Part shown: piece by piece, positions 26,255-32,233 of the stretch
Layout: every line of letters starts with the position of its first letter
Numbering within the stretch: the first letter of the stretch is position 1
NCBI GenBank assembly: GCA_047605865.1
Contig: JASGFC010000014.1
Location: 1-41,208, forward strand
DNA length: 41,208 nucleotides
Reading direction: 5' to 3'
Source of the DNA: JASGDC01 sp047605865
GTDB lineage: Bacteria > Actinomycetota > Actinomycetes > Actinomycetales > Micrococcaceae
Position numbers and translations under genes: made by a program
Notes under the pieces: generated by a model
The model's database searches: none
The model's input: only the letters and a program-made list of their open reading frames with translations
Told to the model about the DNA's origin: nothing

Positions 26255-26580
26255 CCTACATTATTGCTCTACCGCGTTCGATTGTAGTAACACTGTTGAA
26301 TTGTTATCGGAAAATTGTGTCACCAAGTTACGGTAACGTTTGTAGGTACTTTCCATCGTGCTCAGCTTACACAACAGAGGCAATTATTGTTCATGGCTTA
26401 GTCAAAGGAAGTTATCTGGGAGGAAAGCGAATCCTCTCTTGTAATCCTTGGGGAGGAATGGGTGTAGACCATGTGCCTGCAAGGAAAGATGGAAAAGCGA
26501 CTGCCGGCCCAATATATTCGCTTTGTAACCCAAATGAAGGCATACTAGAATTAAACCATCCAAAAATAATTGAGGACTAA
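26248..26580 (+). CDS. yidD: membrane protein insertion efficiency factor YidD
   Basis: 110 residues. The conserved core is YRKIVSPSYGNVCRYFPSCS, followed by YTTEAI, GSYLGGKRILSCNPWG and GVDHVP, including the three invariant cysteines. It is thought to support YidC-dependent insertion at the inner membrane. It starts inside rnpA and ends directly before the yidC ATG. The C-terminal 25 residues after VDHVP are longer than the minimal family, as in other actinobacteria. Confidence 0.94.
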   Translation: MLAYIIALPRSIVVTLLNCYRKIVSPSYGNVCRYFPSCSAYTTEAIIVHGLVKGSYLGGKRILSCNPWGGMGVDHVPARKDGKATAGPIYSLCNPNEGILELNHPKIIED

Positions 26581-27747
26581 ATGCAAGGTATTTATAATTT
26601 TTTCGGCTTATTGCTGCTTCCCTTTAAGTACTTCGTAGCATTCTTGCTCGTTGCTTGGCACAAAATTTTTACAGTTATTGGTATGAACCCAGCGTGGGGT
26701 GTTACCTGGTGTCTTTCTATTGCTGGTCTTGTTATTACCTTGCGCGTAATCTTGATACCAATCTTGTTTAAACAGATTAAAGCACAGCGACAAATGGCTG
26801 TTTTACAGCCTGAAATGATGGCTCTGCAGAAAAAATACAAAGGTAAAAATGATGTAGCAAGCCGCCAAGCTATGGCTCAAGAACAACAAGATTTGTTCAA
26901 AAAACATGGAACAACACCATTTGCAAGTTGTATGCCTTTACTTTTCCAGATGCCTTTCTTCTTGGCTTTGTACCACATGTTGATGGGTGTGCAGAACCAC
27001 GAAACAATTGGCCCAATGAATACTCAACTTGTTGAGCAGTTTAACCAAGCTACTCTATTTGGTGCCCCACTTTCTTCTACCTTCATGACAGCTTCCGGTA
27101 GTGGAGCAATGGCAGTTAAAATCATGGCAGTCGTTATGATTGTGGTCATGTCTGGTGCTCAGTTCTTTAGCCAAAAACAGCTCATGTTTAAGAACATGAG
27201 TGAAGAGGCACTCAAGGGACCATTCATGCAGCAGCAGAAGATGATGATGTACTTGTTCCCTCTCATGTTCGCTATTGGTGGTTTCAACTTCCCTATCGGT
27301 ATGTTGATTTACTGGACTATTAACAACTTCTGGACTATTGGACAACAGTACTGGGTTATTCGTAACAATCCAACCCCTGGCTCTCAGGCAGAAAAAGAGT
27401 ACCATGCTCGTCTTCGTGCACAAGGTAAACCAATTCCACCTCGACCAGGTTCTCCAGCAGCCAAAGCTGCTGAAGCAGAGAAAAAAGGATTCTTACAACG
27501 AGTTTCTCCGCTTTCTTCAAAGAAAAATACCCAAGTTATCACAGAAGAACCTACTGCAACTCAAGGTACTTCCAAGACGCAAGTTATTCAAACAGAAACT
27601 AAAACTTCTCAACCTCAAGACCTAGCAACGCAACTACCTGGCAAAGTAATACCTCAACAAGCACAAACTACTCAACAGCCAACACAAAGGGTACAACCTA
27701 AGAGTAAAAAGCGTGCGAAAAAGAAAAAGAAGGGTAACAAAAAATGA
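26581..27747 (+). CDS. yidC: membrane protein insertase YidC
   Basis: 388 residues. The five-helix YidC/Oxa1 core is present: WGVTWCLSIAGLVITLRVIL with the conserved Arg in the hydrophilic groove, the cytoplasmic coiled-coil hairpin QPEMMALQKKYKGKND, then TPFASCMPLLFQMPFFLALYH and later helices ending in a PIGMLIYWTINNFWTIGQQ-like segment. It lacks the periplasmic P1 domain, as expected for Gram-positive forms. There is no lipobox. The C-terminal 100 residues are a Gln/Thr/Lys-rich tail ending KSKKRAKKKKKGNKK, which may contact ribosomes. It overlaps jag by 4 nt (ATGA). Confidence 0.96.
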   Translation: MQGIYNFFGLLLLPFKYFVAFLLVAWHKIFTVIGMNPAWGVTWCLSIAGLVITLRVILIPILFKQIKAQRQMAVLQPEMMALQKKYKGKNDVASRQAMAQEQQDLFKKHGTTPFASCMPLLFQMPFFLALYHMLMGVQNHETIGPMNTQLVEQFNQATLFGAPLSSTFMTASGSGAMAVKIMAVVMIVVMSGAQFFSQKQLMFKNMSEEALKGPFMQQQKMMMYLFPLMFAIGGFNFPIGMLIYWTINNFWTIGQQYWVIRNNPTPGSQAEKEYHARLRAQGKPIPPRPGSPAAKAAEAEKKGFLQRVSPLSSKKNTQVITEEPTATQGTSKTQVIQTETKTSQPQDLATQLPGKVIPQQAQTTQQPTQRVQPKSKKRAKKKKKGNKK

Positions 27748-28373
27748 GTGAAGAAATACTAACCCCTGATACAACAGAGCAAACTCAAGATACAGAAACT
27801 ATCAGCGTAGCTGATCTTGAAAAACAAGGTGATGTTGCCGCTGATTACCTTGAAGAACTTCTAGATATTGCCGATGTTGATGGAGATTTAGAAATTGAAG
27901 TTCGTAACGAGCGCCCTTATGTTTCAATCTTGAACGAAGAAGCAGACTCTCAAGATCTCAAAAACCTTGTCGGTAAAAATAATCAAGTCTTAGATGCTTT
28001 ACAAGAATTATCACGCATTGCTGTCTTAGCACAAACAGGACAACGTACTCGTTTAGTACTAGATATTGATAACTGTCGCAAAGAACGCGTAAAGCTTTTG
28101 GAAAAGATTGCTCGAGCTGCAATTGATAGAGTCAATGAAACAGGGCAAGAAGTTGACCTTGAAGCGATGGGATCATACGAGCGTAAATTAGTACACGATA
28201 TGATTGCAGAAGCTGGTTTAATTTCAGAATCTGAAGGCCAGGGGCGTGCTCGCCATATTGTGGTCAAACCAGCAGTTCAAGATACTACTTCTTCTGAACC
28301 ACTCGAACCACAGTTGTTGGAGTCTGAAGAAGATTCTGACCAAGCTGAAGAATCTCAGCAGAGTAGCCTTTAA
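27744..28373 (+). CDS. jag: Jag/KhpB-type KH-R3H RNA-binding protein
   Basis: 209 residues without the Jag-N domain. The KH domain is at about 36-110 and the R3H domain at about 115-176, with SYERKLVHDMI and the final RARHIVVKP. The expected KH loop GxxG reads G-K-N-N (78-80 region, VGKNNQVLDALQ), so its second glycine is lost. Residues 181-209 form an acidic Ser/Glu tail encoded entirely antisense to the end of rsmG. Jag/KhpB homologues bind RNA and influence cell-wall growth and division in firmicutes. It is translationally coupled to yidC (4-nt overlap). Confidence 0.92.
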   Translation: MSEEILTPDTTEQTQDTETISVADLEKQGDVAADYLEELLDIADVDGDLEIEVRNERPYVSILNEEADSQDLKNLVGKNNQVLDALQELSRIAVLAQTGQRTRLVLDIDNCRKERVKLLEKIARAAIDRVNETGQEVDLEAMGSYERKLVHDMIAEAGLISESEGQGRARHIVVKPAVQDTTSSEPLEPQLLESEEDSDQAEESQQSSL

Positions 28374-28884
28374 GAGCTTTCTTAGCTGCTTTAATTTCGT
28401 TTTCAGCACTTTGACCTTTAATTGCTAATAATTCACCATGCTTCTTTAACAGTGGAAGCGTCATGGGTAAAAGCGTTTTTAAGGCCTTAACAGCACGTGC
28501 AGTTACATAATCTGCTTGTATATCAAGATCTTCAGCTCGATTCCTAAAGACTTTCACATTGTCTAATTCAAGGTCTTTGACAACCATTTTGAGCCATTGA
28601 ACTCGGCGTTCTAAAGGTTCAACAAGAGTAACATCAAGATCTTCTCGTGCAATAGCTAGAGTAAGGCCAGGTAAGCCTGCTCCACTGCCAATATCAATAA
28701 CTGTTGAGTTGTGATCCATCAGCTCATTGATAATAGCGCAATTGAGTACATGGCGATCCCACATAATATCTGCTTCACGTGGACCCATTAAGCCCCATTC
28801 TATTCCAGTAGTTTTTAGATGTTCCACATAACGTTCAGCAAGGGGTAGACGATCTTTAAAAATTTGTTCAGCAGCTGTTGTCAT
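28285..28884 (-). CDS. rsmG: 16S rRNA (guanine-N7) methyltransferase RsmG
   Basis: 199 residues from the ATG at 28884 (MTTAAEQIFKDRLPLAERYVEHL). The ATG three codons upstream overlaps the -10 hexamer and is unlikely. The SAM site is VIDIGSGAGLPGL, followed by VEPLERRVQWL, and the C-terminus PTTVVRVVQKK is complete. It methylates G527 of 16S rRNA, and loss gives low-level streptomycin resistance in other bacteria. The gene is inverted compared with the usual jag-rsmG-parA-parB order: it converges on jag with an 89-nt 3' overlap and diverges from parB. Confidence 0.95.
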   Translation of the reverse strand: MTTAAEQIFKDRLPLAERYVEHLKTTGIEWGLMGPREADIMWDRHVLNCAIINELMDHNSTVIDIGSGAGLPGLTLAIAREDLDVTLVEPLERRVQWLKMVVKDLELDNVKVFRNRAEDLDIQADYVTARAVKALKTLLPMTLPLLKKHGELLAIKGQSAENEIKAAKKALKGYSAEILQLGQNLLQTPTTVVRVVQKK

Positions 28885-28907
28885 AGACTTCATTATATAC
28901 TTGAATC
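28885..28907. promoter_or_regulatory. overlapping divergent promoters of rsmG and parB
   Basis: Only 23 bp separate the two start codons. On the plus strand TATACT (28896-28901) lies 6 nt before the parB ATG. On the minus strand TATAAT (complement of 28892-28897) lies 7 nt before the rsmG ATG. The two hexamers share two base pairs. Neither gene has a Shine-Dalgarno sequence, so both look leaderless and mutually exclusive for polymerase binding. Confidence 0.5.
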
Positions 28908-29777
28908 ATGAGTAAAAACGCCGGGAAAAAATCATTATCGCAAGGTTTAGATGCTGCATTAGGTAACAAAAATAAAACTAGAGCTACTGATATTTTCTTC
29001 GGTGGTCAAAGCAATGATACTGCGCATTTTGCTGAGCTTGATGTTAACAGTATTTCTCCTAATAAAAATCAGCCAAGAACTCATTTTGATGAAGAGGCAA
29101 TGGCTGAACTTGTACATTCTTTGAAAACCGTGGGGCAATTGCAGCCCATTGTTGTTAGAGCAACTGGAAAAAACCAGTATGAACTCATTATGGGAGAACG
29201 CCGTTTGCGCGCTTCTAAACTTGCTGGAAAAGATAAAATTGCAGCTATCGTGCGCACTACTGATGATGAAAATATGCTCCGCGATGCGCTTTTAGAAAAC
29301 TTACACCGCTCTAATCTCAATGCCCTTGAAGAAGCTGCAGCCTATGACCAAATGATGCAAGATTTCAAGATTACTCAACTGCAACTCTCTGAAAGAATTG
29401 GCCGCTCAAGGCCACATATTGCCAATACTTTACGGCTTTTGAAACTACCAGCAGATGTGCAAAAAATGCTGCACGATAACACCTTATCTGCTGGACATGC
29501 TAGAGCTTTAGTGGGTGTCAAAGACAAAACTTTACAACTAAAGTTAGCGCAACAAGCCATTGCTCAAGATTGGTCAGTGCGTCAATTAGAACAAAAAATT
29601 ACTGCTAAACCCCATGCTGTTTCTCAGAAATCACAGAAAGTAGTAGCTTTATCTGAAGAGTTGACTCAAAGGTATAATATTCCTGCAACAGTAACCCAAA
29701 AAGGCGAAGGTGGCAGGGTTACTTTTGTCTATAAAAATGATGCTGAGCTTCAAAAGTTACTGCAAGCTCTAAAATAA
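28908..29777 (+). CDS. parB: ParB/Spo0J chromosome partitioning protein
   Basis: 289 residues. The CTP-binding N-domain has GERRLRA at 96-102 and ENLHRSNLNALEEA at 130-143. The central HTH is at about 156-180 (TQLQLSERIGRSRPHIANTL), and a C-terminal dimerisation domain closes the protein. ParB binds parS near the origin, clamps DNA and recruits SMC. The N-terminal ParA-interaction motif, normally L-G-R/K-G-L-x-A-L, reads L10-S-Q-G-L-D-A-A-L18, lacking the basic residue. No parA is present in its usual place. The gene ends 2 nt from the converging CwlM-like gene. Confidence 0.95.
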   Translation: MSKNAGKKSLSQGLDAALGNKNKTRATDIFFGGQSNDTAHFAELDVNSISPNKNQPRTHFDEEAMAELVHSLKTVGQLQPIVVRATGKNQYELIMGERRLRASKLAGKDKIAAIVRTTDDENMLRDALLENLHRSNLNALEEAAAYDQMMQDFKITQLQLSERIGRSRPHIANTLRLLKLPADVQKMLHDNTLSAGHARALVGVKDKTLQLKLAQQAIAQDWSVRQLEQKITAKPHAVSQKSQKVVALSEELTQRYNIPATVTQKGEGGRVTFVYKNDAELQKLLQALK

Positions 29778-29779
29778 GC

Positions 29780-30907
29780 TTACTCTTTGGCAAACTTAGC
29801 AAGTTCAATGATGCTAATAGAACCAGTTGGCATATCTTTTTCTGCAGGTAAATAAAGCCGTTGTAGACCAATAGTAATAGCTTGAGCATACTGTTTAAGG
29901 GCTTCTTCATTTTCTAAAATCTGTTGATCTTCAGGATTAGAGATATAGCCTAAATCAAAATGAACAGCTGGAGTTTCTTCTAACATTAATAACTGCCAGC
30001 GGCGAGCAAAGGTACCTAAACAAGGTATCCCCACTCGGGTAGAAACTTCACTGCAAACAGTTCGTGCAAAATGTTCAGCAGCAGGGTTCTCACTAATGCC
30101 AGTGTTGACATCACCTGCGTAAAAGGCTGCGAAACCTCGAGCTGCTGGTTCTTCCATTTTTTCTACAGATAACCCGATATACAAATCAACGGGGTGATCA
30201 TTAGCAAATTGTTCACGTTCGTCCATGGTGAGGTTGGTAGAACCATCAACAACAAAAACCATGCCACCAAAATCATGAATCATGTCTGCCACTTTGTGAG
30301 CAACTGTAGAAGTGATTGCTGCTTCTGGTCCGCTACCACTGGCATCAATAATGATTTTTCGTTTTGTTAGAGAGCTTCCTTGGCGTTTAATGCGATCCAT
30401 TGTACGCAATTTGTTAGCTTTAGAATCACTCATAGTCAGGTTCAAACGTTTAAGAGCAGAGGTTGTTTCTTCATCAAAGATTCCGGTGGCATCAACACCT
30501 AAAGATAATTGGAGTTCTTTAAGAGCATTAACTGTTTGAGTACCAAAAGTGCCATCAATGTTACTTTGATAAAAACCTAAGTTAGCTAATTTCTTTTGTA
30601 ATTCTACAACGTCATCTCCAGTAAGAGGTTGATCGTCACTGGCATTGAGTTGCCGTTCACCTAAAGTCCACTGTGCATCGTGCAAAGCCTTTCGAACCTC
30701 ACCACCAGCAATACCATCAACGGTTAAGCCACGTTTTTGTTGCAATATCATGACGGCAGTGCGAACACTATCGTCAAAGAGCTCTGGATTATTTGACGAA
30801 GACACATCTAAGCCTGGTACAGAAATACCAAGAGTACGCAATCTTTGGCGAAGCTCTAAGACGTCTGTTGAGGTATCACCAGCTTGTAAACGTTTCACGA
30901 AGCTCAA
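29780..30907 (-). CDS. CwlM-like protein: two peptidoglycan-binding domains plus catalytically dead amidase-3 fold
   Basis: 375 residues without a signal peptide, so cytoplasmic. Two PG_binding_1 repeats lie at about 9-78 and 92-155. An amidase_3 fold covers about 184-352, ending in the family-like HFDLGYISNPEDQ. All zinc ligands are missing: the H of DPGHGG aligns with G191 (D188-A-S-G-S-G), the helix Glu with S/T near 200, and the second His of SIHAN with S247. The catalytic Glu is D318. In mycobacteria the protein at this locus, CwlM, is a cytoplasmic regulator that activates MurA. A similar non-enzymatic role is likely here. TTG start at 30907; GTG at 30898 is a possible alternative. It follows trxA by 7 nt. 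Confidence 0.82.
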   Translation of the reverse strand: MSFVKRLQAGDTSTDVLELRQRLRTLGISVPGLDVSSSNNPELFDDSVRTAVMILQQKRGLTVDGIAGGEVRKALHDAQWTLGERQLNASDDQPLTGDDVVELQKKLANLGFYQSNIDGTFGTQTVNALKELQLSLGVDATGIFDEETTSALKRLNLTMSDSKANKLRTMDRIKRQGSSLTKRKIIIDASGSGPEAAITSTVAHKVADMIHDFGGMVFVVDGSTNLTMDEREQFANDHPVDLYIGLSVEKMEEPAARGFAAFYAGDVNTGISENPAAEHFARTVCSEVSTRVGIPCLGTFARRWQLLMLEETPAVHFDLGYISNPEDQQILENEEALKQYAQAITIGLQRLYLPAEKDMPTGSISIIELAKFAKE

Positions 30908-30914
30908 TACCTAC

Positions 30915-31235
30915 TTAGAACAGTTCAGAAAACTTGTTTTCAATTGCAGCAGCGTTACCGCCACCAACCATTGTTTCTACTTGTTTTCCGTCTTTGAAAC
31001 CAATAAGCGTTGGAACAGAAATAATGCCAAACTTAGCTGTAAGATCAGGATTTTGATCAATGTCTACTTTAAAAAACTGTACTTTACCATCATGCTGATC
31101 TGACATTTTATCTAAGATGGGAGAAACTCGTTTACACGGACCACACCACGTTGCAAAGAAGTCTACTATTGCAGGACCTGTTGAGTTTTCTACGTATTTT
31201 TCAAAATTATTTGAGTCAATGTTAATGACAGTCAT
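30915..31235 (-). CDS. trxA: thioredoxin
   Basis: 106 residues with the active site ATWCGPCKRVSP and cis-proline in SVPTLIGFK. It is a cytoplasmic dithiol reductant for ribonucleotide reductase and other targets. It follows trxB by 1 nt with AAGAAGG upstream, forming a trxB-trxA-cwlM-like operon that matches Rv3913-Rv3915 of M. tuberculosis in order. Confidence 0.97.
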   Translation of the reverse strand: MTVINIDSNNFEKYVENSTGPAIVDFFATWCGPCKRVSPILDKMSDQHDGKVQFFKVDIDQNPDLTAKFGIISVPTLIGFKDGKQVETMVGGGNAAAIENKFSELF

Positions 31236-31236
31236 T

Positions 31237-32178
31237 TTACTTACCTTCTTTTTCTTCTAGTTCTTCTAAATAATATTCTGTATCAAGTGCTGCAACACAG
31301 CCTGAGCCTGCTGCAGTGATAGCTTGGCGGTAGGTGGGATCAATAACATCTCCAGCTGCAAAGACGCCTTCTACATTAGTTTTAGAGCTACGCCCATCAA
31401 CTTTTATGGTGTTCTCTGGTGTCAATTCTAAAGTATCTTTAAAGAGGTCTACTCGTGGATCGTGACCAATGGCAATAAAGATACCTTGTACTGGGATAGT
31501 TTCTTCTTTACCTTCATGTGTGACAGTTACTGATTCAACAAGGTCTTCACCATTAATACTTTGAACTTGAGTGTTATAGAGTATTTCAATCAGTTCATGA
31601 TCTTTGGCTCGCTGTTGCATAACTTGAGAAGCACGAAGAGTATCAGAACGATTGAGTATTTTAACGCTTGAAGCAAATTTTGTGAGAAAGATTGCTTCTT
31701 CCATTGCTGAATCTCCACCACCAACAACAATAACGTCTTTATCTTTGAAAAAGAATCCATCACAGGTTGCACACCAGCTTACGCCGTGACCACTGAGTTC
31801 CTCTTCTCCTGGAACTCCTAGGTGACGATATGCAGCACCTGTGGAGATAATAACTGCTTTCCCATAGTATTCAGTGCCATCGCTAATGGTGATTTTTTTA
31901 GGAGTTGAGCTTAAGTCAACTGCAGTTACATCATCAAAAACGATTTCTGCTCCAAAGCGCTCAGCTTGTTGTTGCATTTGATCCATGAGATCTGGCCCCA
32001 TAATGCCTTGTGCAAAGCCTGGATAGTTTTCAACTTCAGTGGTGTTCATTAATTCACCACCTGCTGTCATAGCTCCAGCAATAACAACCGGATTAAGAGC
32101 AGCACGAGCAGTATAAATTGCACTTGTGTAGCCTGCAGGACCTGAACCAATAATTAGTACGTCATGGGTAGTGCTCAT
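31237..32178 (-). CDS. trxB: thioredoxin-disulfide reductase
   Basis: 313 residues. The FAD site is GSGPAGYTSAIYTARA, the redox-active pair is WCATCDGFFF, and the NADPH site is VVGGGDSAMEEA. The second FAD motif is GVFAAGDVIDPTYRQA. It reduces thioredoxin with NADPH in the cytoplasm. GGAGGGAAG lies 7 nt before the ATG. Downstream of the pseudokinase gene by 55 nt on the same strand. Confidence 0.97.
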   Translation of the reverse strand: MSTTHDVLIIGSGPAGYTSAIYTARAALNPVVIAGAMTAGGELMNTTEVENYPGFAQGIMGPDLMDQMQQQAERFGAEIVFDDVTAVDLSSTPKKITISDGTEYYGKAVIISTGAAYRHLGVPGEEELSGHGVSWCATCDGFFFKDKDVIVVGGGDSAMEEAIFLTKFASSVKILNRSDTLRASQVMQQRAKDHELIEILYNTQVQSINGEDLVESVTVTHEGKEETIPVQGIFIAIGHDPRVDLFKDTLELTPENTIKVDGRSSKTNVEGVFAAGDVIDPTYRQAITAAGSGCVAALDTEYYLEELEEKEGK

Positions 32179-32233
32179 TGTTTATCTTCCCTCCACAGAA
32201 CTACAACGTGTGATATCTGGTTTTTATTCCTTG

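Noticed and set aside
26592..26840. Minus-strand frames inside yidC
   Set aside because: They are antisense to a conserved insertase gene and lack independent signals.
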